From: Burkholderiales bacterium UBA2459
GTDB lineage: Bacteria > Pseudomonadota > Gammaproteobacteria > Burkholderiales > Burkholderiaceae_E
DNA: 31,229 nucleotides
Assembly: GCA_002342365.1 (NCBI GenBank)
Contig: DDPV01000026.1
Span: 30,944 to 62,172, forward strand
Reading direction: 5' to 3'
The notes beneath the pieces are model-generated. The model did no database searches, had not been told where the DNA came from, and worked only from the letters and a program-made list of their open reading frames with translations. This document shows positions 1 through 7,645 of the stretch, one piece after another. How positions within the stretch are numbered: the stretch's first letter is position 1; every line of letters starts with the position of its first letter. The translations under genes and the position numbers were made by a program.

Positions 1-1146
1 GTCAACGGCCTGCTCGGATTTATCTTCGCGGCATCCGGACCGCTCGCCATCATTTTGTCGGTTGGTAGCGGCGCCGGCATGCCCTCGAGCCTGATTGCAT
101 CTTGCGTCTTCGGTTGCTTTGGGCTCAATGGCATCCTCAGTATTGCCCTGAGTTGGACCTACAGGAAACCGCTCGCATTTTTTTGGACCATTCCAGGCAT
201 GGTCCTGATGGGCGAGTCGCTCAAGCGACTGCCCTTTGATGAAGTCGTGGGCGCCTACCTTGTGACCGGGATTCTGATGCTTGCGCTCGGTCTGAGCGGA
301 CTTATCGGACGCATCATGAAAGCCATTCCACTGGCCATTGTGATGGCCATGGTGGCCGGTGTTTTTCTTCGCTTTGGGACCGATCTGATCCGCCATTTGC
401 AATCGGATACCTGGATTGCCCTGCCGATGCTTGTCGTTTTCCTTGCCCTCAGCGTTTTCGGGCGCATCGGGCGCTATGTGCCGCCACTGATCGGCGCGGT
501 GATTGCGGGTGTTGTCTTGATCTTCATTTTTGAGGCACCCAAGCTTGACTTTGAACAATTGCATTGGCTTGCTGACCCGGTCTTCACCATGCCGGTGTTC
601 AGTCTGAGGGCCTGCCTTGAACTGGTGCTTCCGCTTGCGATCACCGTCTTGCTTGTTCAGAATGGGCAGGGAGCCGCTGTGCTGCGCGCTGCTGGCCATG
701 ATGCGCCGATCAATGCGGTCGCCAGTGCTTGCGGGCTTTGGTCCTTGCTCACTGCATCGGTTGGCTCGGTGAGCACCTGTCTCACCGGACCGACCAACGC
801 CATTTTGGTTTCTTCCGGACCGAAAGCATCGCACTACATCGGTGGCATGAGCGTCGGTTTGTTTGCGGTTTTGTTTGGGCTTTTTTCGCCCGGATTTATT
901 GGCTTGTTGATGGCCACACCCGCTGCATTCATCGTGGTGCTGGGCGGGTTGGCGATGCTTAAGGTGTTACAAACCGCATTTCAATCAGCTTTCCGGGCGC
1001 AATTCAGTTTCGGCGCGTTGATTTGCTTTCTTGTCACCGTCTCAGGTCTGGAAATTGCATCAATCGGCGCAGCCTTCTGGGGGCTGCTTGCCGGTTACAT
1101 CAGCTCGCGCCTGCTTGAGCCTCAGGACTTCACGCAAGATGCTTGA
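1..1146 (+). CDS. benE: BenE-family benzoate/H+ symporter, 5'-truncated by window edge
   Basis: The reading frame is open from base 1 and ends with TGA at 1144-1146, leaving 381 residues. BenE proteins are about 390-400 residues, so only a few dozen N-terminal residues are missing; the TTG at 55 is not a credible start because good family sequence (GFIFAASGPLAII) lies upstream of it. The protein is very hydrophobic, with about ten to eleven membrane segments, and ends soon after a last helix near LLAGYISSRLLEP. The family is an inner-membrane importer of benzoate and related aromatic acids driven by protons; this is family knowledge, and the substrate here is inferred. The last 17 bases overlap, tail to tail, the dienelactone hydrolase gene on the other strand. 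An aromatic-acid role would fit that neighbour and hmgA further on. Confidence 0.88.
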   Translation, partial: VNGLLGFIFAASGPLAIILSVGSGAGMPSSLIASCVFGCFGLNGILSIALSWTYRKPLAFFWTIPGMVLMGESLKRLPFDEVVGAYLVTGILMLALGLSGLIGRIMKAIPLAIVMAMVAGVFLRFGTDLIRHLQSDTWIALPMLVVFLALSVFGRIGRYVPPLIGAVIAGVVLIFIFEAPKLDFEQLHWLADPVFTMPVFSLRACLELVLPLAITVLLVQNGQGAAVLRAAGHDAPINAVASACGLWSLLTASVGSVSTCLTGPTNAILVSSGPKASHYIGGMSVGLFAVLFGLFSPGFIGLLMATPAAFIVVLGGLAMLKVLQTAFQSAFRAQFSFGALICFLVTVSGLEIASIGAAFWGLLAGYISSRLLEPQDFTQDA

Positions 1147-1798
1147 GCAAGAAGGCCTGTAAACGTTCAAAGGCAAGATTACAACTGGCGGCATCGTAAT
1201 TCAAAGCCGAACGCTCGTTGCAAAACCCGTGATTCGCCTCATAACGATATAATTCGTAATTCGCATGCGATGCTTTCAGCGCTTCTTCAAGCGCATCAGC
1301 GGCAGCCGGCGTGCACCAGTCATCGCGGCTTGCAAAATGCCCCTGGAGTGGAATTCGAATCTGGCCAGGGTCGGCAAAATCCTTGGGCGGGATACCGTAA
1401 AAGCAAACCCCAGCATCAAGCTCGGGGATGTGGACAGCCGAGGCGATTGTCAGGGCGCCGCCCATGCAATAGCCCATCACCGCAACCTTGGTACTACCGT
1501 TTGCTTTCAAGTGCTGGACTGCGCCGCGAATGTCCTGATGCGTGGCGCCGGGAAAATCGAGTCCGCTCATCAGGTGGTTGGCTTCGTCGGGCTTGTCAGT
1601 GACCCGACCGTGGTACAGATCAGGGGCAAGTGCATTAAAGCCAGCGCGCGCCATACGGTCGGCAATGCCGCAAATCTGATCATTCAAACCCCACCACTCC
1701 TGAATCACCACCACAGCAGGTCTGCCGCTTTGCTGCGCTGACAAATAGCCGCCGCATGAAGACCCATCCGGACGCTGAAATTGAACCTGACTTCCCAT
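1130..1798 (-). CDS. Dienelactone hydrolase family protein
   Basis: 222 residues, close to the usual 230-240 of dienelactone hydrolase (carboxymethylenebutenolidase). The family Cys-Asp-His triad is visible: Cys111 in GYCMGG, an Asp at 159/160 in SRDDW and His190 in ANHGF, with the family glutamate at Glu34 in QEWWG. These soluble enzymes hydrolyse dienelactones to maleylacetate in chloro-aromatic degradation, but many paralogues act on other esters, so the substrate is open. There is no signal peptide. The 3' end overlaps the BenE gene by 17 bp on the opposite strand. No other modified ortho-cleavage genes are in view, so a link to aromatic degradation rests only on the BenE neighbour. Confidence 0.9.
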   Translation of the reverse strand: MGSQVQFQRPDGSSCGGYLSAQQSGRPAVVVIQEWWGLNDQICGIADRMARAGFNALAPDLYHGRVTDKPDEANHLMSGLDFPGATHQDIRGAVQHLKANGSTKVAVMGYCMGGALTIASAVHIPELDAGVCFYGIPPKDFADPGQIRIPLQGHFASRDDWCTPAAADALEEALKASHANYELYRYEANHGFCNERSALNYDAASCNLAFERLQAFLLKHLA

Positions 1799-1829
1799 CG
1801 CTTCCTCCTCGGATTGTTGAATGATTGAT

Positions 1830-2411
1830 TCAAGGCATTTGAAAATCGCGCTGCCTGCTCGTTAATCGGGCCTTGCCAAGACCGCTTGCTGTGTTCGCAA
1901 CGACATCGACCCGCCTAAGCCGCTTGAACCGGTCAAAGCCCTGAATCGTGACACGCTTTAACTGATTCGGCATCTCGCAGCGCACCCACCATTCCGCCAC
2001 CAAATCCTGATGCTCAGCGCTCGCTTCTGACGTGGATTGACCGCCGGAGAGCCGGTGCGGGTCGCTGACCTCGGCCTTTTCCAAAACGCATCCCGCTTGC
2101 ACCGGCAGACTCAGTATCGGGGCATAGTGTGATAAATCCTGACGCAATTGCCGATAAAGGGCTTTTTCCTGATCGTTTCGCGGCGCACGCTCCCAGCCCA
2201 AAAAAGAGTCAAGCGGTGAACTTAAGCGCAAATTCAATGTCTGACCGCTGAGGCTGATCTCAAGCGCCGCCACCCCATGTTCATGCGGCTTGGCATGCGC
2301 AATCAAGGGTAGGCTGTGAAAGCCAAGGAACAGCACCAGAGCCCAAAGCGCAGACAGCATGGATCGCCAGGGCCGCCCAGAGGGCTTGCAAGGCGCAACA
2401 CAAGCCCCCAT
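1830..2411 (-). CDS. DUF2796 / ZrgA-like exported protein
   Basis: 193 residues from the ATG at 2411-2409. The frame is open for another 105 codons upstream, but that part is rich in Arg, Lys and Cys and overlaps the 148-residue gene in another frame, so it is probably a shadow. A signal peptide is clear: basic residues, a hydrophobic core at about 18-36 and likely cleavage after AHA (residue 40). The mature part begins KPHEHGVAALEISL and contains LSSPLDSFLGWERAP, the hallmark of DUF2796. Cys108 and Cys145 could form a disulfide. ZrgA of Vibrio is linked to zinc uptake and has a long His-rich loop; here that loop is short with only two His. No zinc ABC transporter is nearby. ATG 2360 is an alternative start. 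The preceding gene stops 10 bases upstream, so the two are probably co-transcribed. Confidence 0.75.
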   Translation of the reverse strand: MGACVAPCKPSGRPWRSMLSALWALVLFLGFHSLPLIAHAKPHEHGVAALEISLSGQTLNLRLSSPLDSFLGWERAPRNDQEKALYRQLRQDLSHYAPILSLPVQAGCVLEKAEVSDPHRLSGGQSTSEASAEHQDLVAEWWVRCEMPNQLKRVTIQGFDRFKRLRRVDVVANTASGLGKARLTSRQRDFQMP

Positions 2412-2421
2412 CGCAGCAGCG

Positions 2422-2868
2422 CTAGAGGTAGAGACTGTCCTGCTGAACCGGGACTTCTTTTTTGGGCTGTGGTGCATCGGCACGCACCATCGCCTGCACC
2501 TTCTCTTTCTGGGCAAGATCTTGCATGCGCTGGGTCGACATGACTTCTTGCGCACGATTTTCCGACTGATCGGCCTGAGCAGCGCGCACAAGCGCTTGCT
2601 CGGTGAATTCAGCCTTGCGCACACTGACTTGCTGTTCAACGCTTTGCGTCGGGGTGGTTTTTCCGGTGCTATCCGACGCGATAGCCTTGGCCTGACTCGA
2701 TAAATCCACGCGTACGGCTGGCTCAACCCGAAGCGCAGGCGGCGCTGACGACGACCGGCCGGTTGACGCCGATTCGGGCCTTAGCTCGGTTGATTCGATC
2801 CTGCGAACCGGCGCACTCGAAGCGACCGATTGCATGGCTTGAACCATTGATGACTGGTTTGATTCCAT
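2422..2868 (-). CDS. Hypothetical disordered Gln/Ser/Ala-rich protein
   Basis: 148 residues with no recognised domain. The composition is dominated by Ser, Gln, Ala, Glu, Val and Arg with very few aromatic residues, and the C-terminal half looks like a charged helix (QALVRAAQADQSENRAQEVM). There is no signal peptide or membrane segment. The protein is likely largely disordered or coiled coil. It is preferred over the overlapping frame because its composition is protein-like, whereas the competing frame is Arg/Cys-rich. It starts at ATG 2868 and ends 10 bases before the DUF2796 gene, so it is likely first in a two-gene operon. The function is unknown. The Shine-Dalgarno sequence is weak. It lies divergent from the alpha/beta hydrolase across an 85-base gap. 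Confidence 0.6.
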   Translation of the reverse strand: MESNQSSMVQAMQSVASSAPVRRIESTELRPESASTGRSSSAPPALRVEPAVRVDLSSQAKAIASDSTGKTTPTQSVEQQVSVRKAEFTEQALVRAAQADQSENRAQEVMSTQRMQDLAQKEKVQAMVRADAPQPKKEVPVQQDSLYL

Positions 2869-2953
2869 GATGTTCGCTCAATGAAAAACGCTGTTGAAAA
2901 GGAAAAATCCAGTTTAAAACTTCCTGGGTCACTATGCCACAATCTGCATCCTT

Positions 2954-3823
2954 ATGATGCCAGCGACGCTATTAAATCTTGATGAAGGACTTGCCAGGAT
3001 CCAGTCGGTCCAGGCGCAAGGCGAATCGCTGCGCACGCCTGGCCTGGGTGAAGCCGACTGCCCGATCCACTGGATGCGCTTTGGCAAAGGGCCGGATTGT
3101 GTGCTCTTACACGGTGGTCATGGCAGCTGGATGCACTGGCTCTTGCTGATTCCTGAGCTTTCATCCGACTTTACCCTTTGGATTCCGGACCTTCCGGGAT
3201 TTGGACTCTCGGACGACATGCAAACGCCGCCGGAAGTCAGCGAGATGGCCAAGGCGCTGATCCATGCGCTAGACCACTTGGGCCTTGCTGCGCGTGGGTA
3301 TGCGCTAGGTGGTTTTTCGTTTGGCGGTTTGGTCGCCGGGCATATGCTTGGCGAGGGAGCGCCGATTCAATCCCTGAAACTTGTTGGAAGCGCCGGCATG
3401 GGTATGCGGCCTGAAGCGCCGATCGATATGCTGCTTTGGCAACGCGCCAGAAACCCCGAGCAGTTGCTTGAGGCCTACAAGCACAACCTGAGGGCACTCA
3501 TGCTGCACCGGGACGAACAGATCGACGAATTAGCCTTAGCCATTCATGCGGAGTGTTGCCGACAAACCCGCTGGAGAAGTCGTGAAGCGTCTCATCAAGC
3601 AAAGTTGCGTGAAATCATTCAACAAACGAAGGTACCGGTTCATGCGCTTTGGGGTTTGCAAGATCCGACGATCGATCCTCTGAGGCTTGAGGCTTGGTGG
3701 GGCGAACACATGCGAGACAAAGGCGCCGGCCTGCAGTCCCTCACGCTATGGGAGGATTGTGGTCACTGGATCATGCACCAGTTGCCGGTCGATCTGGCAG
3801 CCTGGTTCAAGACGCATGCTTGA
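2954..3823 (+). CDS. Alpha/beta hydrolase
   Basis: 289 residues with a complete alpha/beta-hydrolase layout: oxyanion-hole HGG at 53-55, nucleophile elbow G-F-S-F-G with Ser122, acid Asp237 in WGLQDPT and His271 in EDCGHW. It is cytoplasmic, with no signal peptide. The family includes esterases, C-C bond hydrolases of meta-cleavage pathways and haloperoxidase-like proteins; nothing visible narrows the substrate. Two Met codons are adjacent (2954 and 2957) without a clear Shine-Dalgarno sequence, so the start is approximate. trhO begins 14 bases after the stop, so the two are probably co-transcribed. Confidence 0.88.
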   Translation: MMPATLLNLDEGLARIQSVQAQGESLRTPGLGEADCPIHWMRFGKGPDCVLLHGGHGSWMHWLLLIPELSSDFTLWIPDLPGFGLSDDMQTPPEVSEMAKALIHALDHLGLAARGYALGGFSFGGLVAGHMLGEGAPIQSLKLVGSAGMGMRPEAPIDMLLWQRARNPEQLLEAYKHNLRALMLHRDEQIDELALAIHAECCRQTRWRSREASHQAKLREIIQQTKVPVHALWGLQDPTIDPLRLEAWWGEHMRDKGAGLQSLTLWEDCGHWIMHQLPVDLAAWFKTHA

Positions 3824-3837
3824 CGCAAGTGCTTTGC

Positions 3838-4680
3838 ATGCACCCGCCCCTAGCAAAGCTTTACCCGGCCAACGAGGACATACCGCAGCCTGGCTCCCCC
3901 GCGCCCACGCAGCCAAGCCTCCCCATCCCCACGCAGCCTGGACTGCCGGTTCTCAATATCGCGGCCTATCGATTCGTGCTGGTCAATGACCGCGACAGGC
4001 TGCAGAAAAACTGGCTTGAACGCTGCTTAGGGCTCAAGATCAAAGGCACGATCTTGATTGCACCCGAAGGGATTAATCTTTTTCTTGCAGCGGACCCTCA
4101 GGCCATTGAGCTTTGGCTAAGCGAACTTCAACAGGATCCGCGATTCGCTGATCTGGAGGTCAAATACAGCTGGTCGCAACATCAGCCCTTTGAGCGCATG
4201 CGGGTGCGCCTGAAAAAGGAAATCATCCGCATGAACAGCCCCGATCTTGCACCGGTTGCCGGGCGTGCACCATGGATCAGCGCTTCAACGCTTGCGCGTT
4301 GGCTCGATCAAGGCCATGACGATCATGGCCGGCCGATCGTGATGCTCGACACGCGCAATGCGTTTGAGGTCGACTATGGCAGCTTTCACCACGCGGTTTC
4401 GTACCAGCTCAAACAATTCAGCGATTTTCCCAAAGCCATTAAAGCGCACCGCCAGGCGCTGGAAGGCAAAACCGTTGTAAGTTTTTGCACAGGCGGGATT
4501 CGTTGTGAAAAGGCAGGCTTGTTGATGCAATCGATGGGTATGACGCATTGTTATCAACTTGATGGCGGGATTCTCAAGTATTTTGAAACCGTCGGGCAGC
4601 GTCATTTTCAAGGTCGCTGTTTTGTCTTTGACCAGCGCGAAGCTCTTGATGCCGATTTGCAGGCGATGCCGGGCCAATGA
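3838..4680 (+). CDS. trhO: tRNA uridine(34) hydroxylase TrhO (UPF0176, rhodanese domain)
   Basis: 280 residues from ATG 3838. The frame continues upstream into the preceding gene, but that part lacks family sequence. The N-terminal domain contains the conserved KGTILIAPEGIN (69-80), and the C-terminal rhodanese domain carries the active-site Cys217 in CTGGIRCEK. TrhO/YceA proteins hydroxylate U34 of certain tRNAs with a prephenate-dependent or oxygen-dependent pathway giving 5-hydroxyuridine (family knowledge). Unusual is a proline-rich insert at residues 16-38 with two copies of an 8-residue unit PTQPxLPx, placed before the conserved start of the domain (VLNIAAYRFV). The gene directly follows the alpha/beta hydrolase. 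Confidence 0.9.
   Translation: MHPPLAKLYPANEDIPQPGSPAPTQPSLPIPTQPGLPVLNIAAYRFVLVNDRDRLQKNWLERCLGLKIKGTILIAPEGINLFLAADPQAIELWLSELQQDPRFADLEVKYSWSQHQPFERMRVRLKKEIIRMNSPDLAPVAGRAPWISASTLARWLDQGHDDHGRPIVMLDTRNAFEVDYGSFHHAVSYQLKQFSDFPKAIKAHRQALEGKTVVSFCTGGIRCEKAGLLMQSMGMTHCYQLDGGILKYFETVGQRHFQGRCFVFDQREALDADLQAMPGQ
3904..3951 (+). repeat. 24-bp tandem duplication inside trhO
   Basis: Two adjacent diverged 24-base units begin with cccacgcagcc at 3904 and 3928 and encode PTQPSLPI and PTQPGLPV. A further partial relative (cgcagcctgg) lies just upstream near 3884. The repeat preserves frame and lengthens the proline-rich N-terminal tail ahead of the conserved domain. Confidence 0.6.
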
Positions 4681-4897
4681 CCTTAAGCCCGAGGCCATCT
4701 CATGGCATCACAGGGCGAGCGATCTGTGGCATACTCCGCCCTCCTCATCGCCCTTGGTGCCTTTTGTAGCAAGCTTGCTTGCCGGTTGTCCGCTGGTCGA
4801 TGCCTTAAGTCACGACCGCTGATTCGGCAACACCCCAATCCTTCATCGACAAGCTTTGGGGCTGTCCGGCGCTCTACAATTTGGAAAAGGGACCACC
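4681..4897. other. 217-bp gap between trhO and helicase gene
   Basis: No tRNA cloverleaf, strong terminator or conserved ORF was recognised. The gap presumably holds the helicase promoter; I could not pick a convincing -35/-10 pair. Confidence 0.4.
4887..4892 (+). promoter_or_regulatory. Shine-Dalgarno deciding a GTG start for the helicase
   Basis: AAGGGA lies five bases before GTG 4898 and the upstream TTG at 4856 has no comparable site, so GTG 4898 is the preferred start. Confidence 0.6.
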
Positions 4898-6391
4898 GTG
4901 TCTACACATCCCCACCCGATCGCTTCGGGCTTTGCGGCTTTTCGGCTGCAATCCAACCTCCAAGCAGCGATTGATGCACTTGGATTTCACACCCCGACAC
5001 CTGTACAGGAACAGGTGATTCCCCAAGCGCTTGCTGGCAAAGATCTGCTGGTGAGCAGTCAGACCGGTTCCGGTAAGACCGCGGCTTTCTTAATTCCGCT
5101 CTTGCATGGCTTGTTGACTTCGAGAGGCTCGGTGATGCGCGTGCCAAGCGGGCCGAGCATTCTGGTGCTTAGCCCCACACGTGAGCTCGCGCAGCAAGTT
5201 GCCGACGACGCCATCGATCTGCTCAAAGGCAGCAAGGGCGCGCGGGTGGCAACGGTGATTGGCGGCTTGCCCTATGGCAAACAGCTGCAGGCGCTGCGCG
5301 GCGCCGATCTTGTGGTGGCCACGCCCGGTCGATTGCTCGATTTGTATCGCACCCGAAAGATTCGGCTCGATCAAGTGGTGCAAATGGTGGTTGACGAAGC
5401 CGACCGCATGCTTGATCTGGGTTTTGCAGAAGACTTGCAGGCCATTGCCATGGCGAGTGCACAGCGGCAGCAAACCCTGATGTTTTCTGCAACATTTGCA
5501 CCACGCATCATGCAATTGGCCGAAAAACTCACCAAGGATCCGCTGCGGGTGGCGATCACCAGCTTGAACCAGGCTAAACCCGATATCCGTGAATTGATCC
5601 ACCTGGCTGATCACGACACGCACCGGATGAAATTACTGGAACATTATCTTTCTGATAGCACGGTTGATCAGGCGGTCATTTTTGCGCGCACCCAGGTTGA
5701 ATGTGAAAAGCTTGGCGAAAAGCTCAATGCCCAAGGTCTGTCGGTGACTTTCCTCCACGGTGCACTACCGCAGTCGGTTCGTATGCGCAGGCTCAGTGCA
5801 TTTCGCGAAAGACGGGTGCAATGGCTGGTGGCAACCGATGTGGCAGCGCGCGGTCTTGATGTGCCAAGCATTTCGCATGTCATCAACCTTGGCCTTCCGA
5901 TGAAACCAGAAGATTATGTCCATCGCATCGGACGTACCGCCCGCGCAGGTCGCAGCGGCGTGGCCGTGACCATGGTCGAACACAGCGATATGCGCAAATT
6001 GCGCGCGATTGAGCGGGTGATCGAGCGTCGACTTGAAAACAGCATCATTGCAGGACTTGAGCCTAAAGTGCGGCCACTGCTCCGTAACACCGGCAAGCCC
6101 GAGGCAAAAAGCCGCACAAACAGCTGGCAAGATCGTGCACCACAAACCAAAACTCCGGGCGATCGTTGGCAGGACAATGCCCGGCCCGCAAAGGCTCGCG
6201 CCGATGGCTGGCAGGACCGCGTAAGCCTTGCAAAACCGCGTCGCGATGATCAAGCCAGTGAAGCTAAGTCCGCTCCAAGCCGTGGAAGCGGCTTTGCAGG
6301 TTTTGCCAGCAAGCCAGGTAGTCGGGCTGAAGCAAGCCCCCGTGCAGGGCAAAGTCGCTGGGCTGGAAAACGCGTGAACTCTCGAGCATAA
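4898..6391 (+). CDS. rhlE: DEAD-box ATP-dependent RNA helicase, RhlE-like
   Basis: 497 residues from GTG 4898. Motifs appear in order: Q motif region (GFHTPTPVQ), Walker A SQTGSGKT at 54-61, PTRELA at 93-98, TPGR at 142-145, DEAD at 166-169, SAT at 197-199, ARGLD at 317-321 and HRIGRTARAGR at 342-352. The motor core ends near residue 390 and is followed by a basic, low-complexity tail of about 110 residues, typical of RhlE-type proteins that unwind short RNA duplexes in ribosome assembly or RNA decay. The tail contains three WQD motifs exactly 14 residues apart (410, 424, 438). The final 128 bases overlap the 3' end of hmgA on the opposite strand. The symbol rhlE is assigned by architecture; other DEAD-box paralogues remain possible. 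Confidence 0.9.
   Translation: MSTHPHPIASGFAAFRLQSNLQAAIDALGFHTPTPVQEQVIPQALAGKDLLVSSQTGSGKTAAFLIPLLHGLLTSRGSVMRVPSGPSILVLSPTRELAQQVADDAIDLLKGSKGARVATVIGGLPYGKQLQALRGADLVVATPGRLLDLYRTRKIRLDQVVQMVVDEADRMLDLGFAEDLQAIAMASAQRQQTLMFSATFAPRIMQLAEKLTKDPLRVAITSLNQAKPDIRELIHLADHDTHRMKLLEHYLSDSTVDQAVIFARTQVECEKLGEKLNAQGLSVTFLHGALPQSVRMRRLSAFRERRVQWLVATDVAARGLDVPSISHVINLGLPMKPEDYVHRIGRTARAGRSGVAVTMVEHSDMRKLRAIERVIERRLENSIIAGLEPKVRPLLRNTGKPEAKSRTNSWQDRAPQTKTPGDRWQDNARPAKARADGWQDRVSLAKPRRDDQASEAKSAPSRGSGFAGFASKPGSRAEASPRAGQSRWAGKRVNSRA
6110..6241 (+). repeat. 42-bp (14-residue) WQD repeat in helicase tail
   Basis: The codons for Trp-Gln-Asp recur at 6125, 6167 and 6209, exactly 42 bases apart. Surrounding residues are partly shared (WQD, then basic residues, Lys, Asp). 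It is a degenerate three-copy tandem repeat within the disordered C-terminal extension. Confidence 0.7.
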
Positions 6392-7559
6392 AAGCGAGCG
6401 TTCCCGTTTGTTTGTGTGGCAGCAGCTCCGCTTCGCTCGCGAGGGCAACCGTTTGCGCATCGGGGCCGTGCGCTGTCATACAGTTATGAAGGCTTGAACA
6501 TCCCGGGCTAAAGCCTTCACCCTTTGCATCGTAACGGCCTTCAATCAAACCCATAAACTCGCTCATCACGTTGCGATGAAACCAAGGTGGCCGAAAGCTG
6601 TCCTCGGCCACCATCCAGCGATCAGGAAAAATCACGAAGTCAAGATTTGCGGTTCCCGTCTGATTGCTTGGCGAGGTGAGCACCGTGAATATCGAGGGAT
6701 CCGGGTGATCAAAACTCACCGTATTGATCGTGTTAAAGCGCCTTAAATCATATCGATAGGGCGCGTAATTGCCGTGCCAGGCGACCACGTTGCATGGGTG
6801 CGCTGGCAGATCGCAAATCCAGTACGCATCAAGCAGCTTGGTGATGAGCTGAAAGTTGCCCGGCAGATCCACAAAGGCGGCGGTCGGATACTCAAAATCC
6901 CTTGGATTCGCCAAGCCGTTTGAACCGATGGGTCCGAGTTCGGGCAGGCGCAATGGCAAACCCCAGTTCTCGCAAGCGTAGCCCCTTGATTGGGCTGCAA
7001 TCGGATTGATTTGAAATCGAATCCCGCGCGGGATGACCGCGATAAATCCTGGAGCAATCTCAAGCAGGCCAAACTCGGTCTCCAAGGCGAGCGCGCCCTC
7101 TTGCGGAATAATCAACCACTCGCCATCAGCCGATTGAAAAAAGCGATCCTGCATCGCTGCATTGCAGGCAAAGACATACAGACTTGCCCCCTCTCGGCTT
7201 GCGGCCGAACCATTCAAGGCCATGCGCTTGAGTGAGGCAAGCCAGTGGCAGGGCGCTTGGGGCATCGGCGGCGCATCCCAGCGTGCCTGCTGGGGTGAAA
7301 CCGGCCAATGCACAGGCGAACCCAATGCGGGGGGCGCATCCCAGGGACGGTATGCGCCATGGCGCACCGAGGGCAACAAGCGGTACATCCAGCTGCGCAA
7401 ATTGCTCTCACGCGGTGCGGTAAACGACGAGCCCGAGAGCTGCTCGGGATAAAGACCATAAGCGGGTCGTTGCGGTGAATTGCGACCCTGGGGCAAAGCG
7501 CCAGTCAAGGCCTCAGTGGCAAACTGATTGCCAAATCCACCCATGTAGGCATGGGCCAT
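6264..7559 (-). CDS. hmgA: Homogentisate 1,2-dioxygenase
   Basis: 431 residues, full length for the family. It opens GGFGNQFATEALTGALPQGRNSPQ and keeps the iron ligands: His328 in WFHRN, Glu334 in SEFMGL and His364 in AHGPD, at a constant offset of seven from human HGD (335, 341, 371). The enzyme opens the ring of homogentisate to maleylacetoacetate in tyrosine and phenylalanine breakdown, in the cytoplasm with Fe(II) and O2. An AAGGAG site seven bases before the ATG supports the start. The C-terminal part (PDYLACWQNLQSRF) looks conserved, so the 128-bp overlap with the helicase gene lies within real hmgA sequence. Fumarylacetoacetase and maleylacetoacetate isomerase genes, often adjacent, are absent here. 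It is 86 bases downstream of the beta-lactamase-fold gene on the same strand. Confidence 0.97.
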   Translation of the reverse strand: MAHAYMGGFGNQFATEALTGALPQGRNSPQRPAYGLYPEQLSGSSFTAPRESNLRSWMYRLLPSVRHGAYRPWDAPPALGSPVHWPVSPQQARWDAPPMPQAPCHWLASLKRMALNGSAASREGASLYVFACNAAMQDRFFQSADGEWLIIPQEGALALETEFGLLEIAPGFIAVIPRGIRFQINPIAAQSRGYACENWGLPLRLPELGPIGSNGLANPRDFEYPTAAFVDLPGNFQLITKLLDAYWICDLPAHPCNVVAWHGNYAPYRYDLRRFNTINTVSFDHPDPSIFTVLTSPSNQTGTANLDFVIFPDRWMVAEDSFRPPWFHRNVMSEFMGLIEGRYDAKGEGFSPGCSSLHNCMTAHGPDAQTVALASEAELLPHKQTGTLAFMLESSRVFQPSDFALHGGLLQPDYLACWQNLQSRFHGLERT

Positions 7560-7566
7560 GACTCAT

Positions 7567-7572
7567 CTCCTT
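7567..7572 (-). promoter_or_regulatory. Shine-Dalgarno of hmgA
   Basis: AAGGAG on the minus strand with a seven-base spacer to the ATG at 7559. This strong site suggests hmgA is translated independently of the upstream operon. Confidence 0.75.
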
Positions 7573-7645
7573 TCGATCAAGGGTCCTGATCCCGATGCGA
7601 GCAGAAGTCATCGCGAACAGGGTCTGCAGCCTGATGCGACAAAGT

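Noticed and set aside
2412..2726. N-terminal extension of 105 codons in the DUF2796 frame
   Set aside because: Arg/Lys/Cys-rich, no signal peptide at its start and fully overlapping the more protein-like 148-residue frame; treated as a shadow.
3694..3837. Upstream frame of trhO
   Set aside because: Lies within the alpha/beta hydrolase gene and contains no family sequence.
4681..4897. tRNA or small RNA between trhO and the helicase
   Set aside because: I could not build a cloverleaf or find a terminator with a U tract.
5765..6460. 231-codon minus-strand frame inside the helicase gene
   Set aside because: Antisense to conserved helicase motifs, with no recognisable domain.
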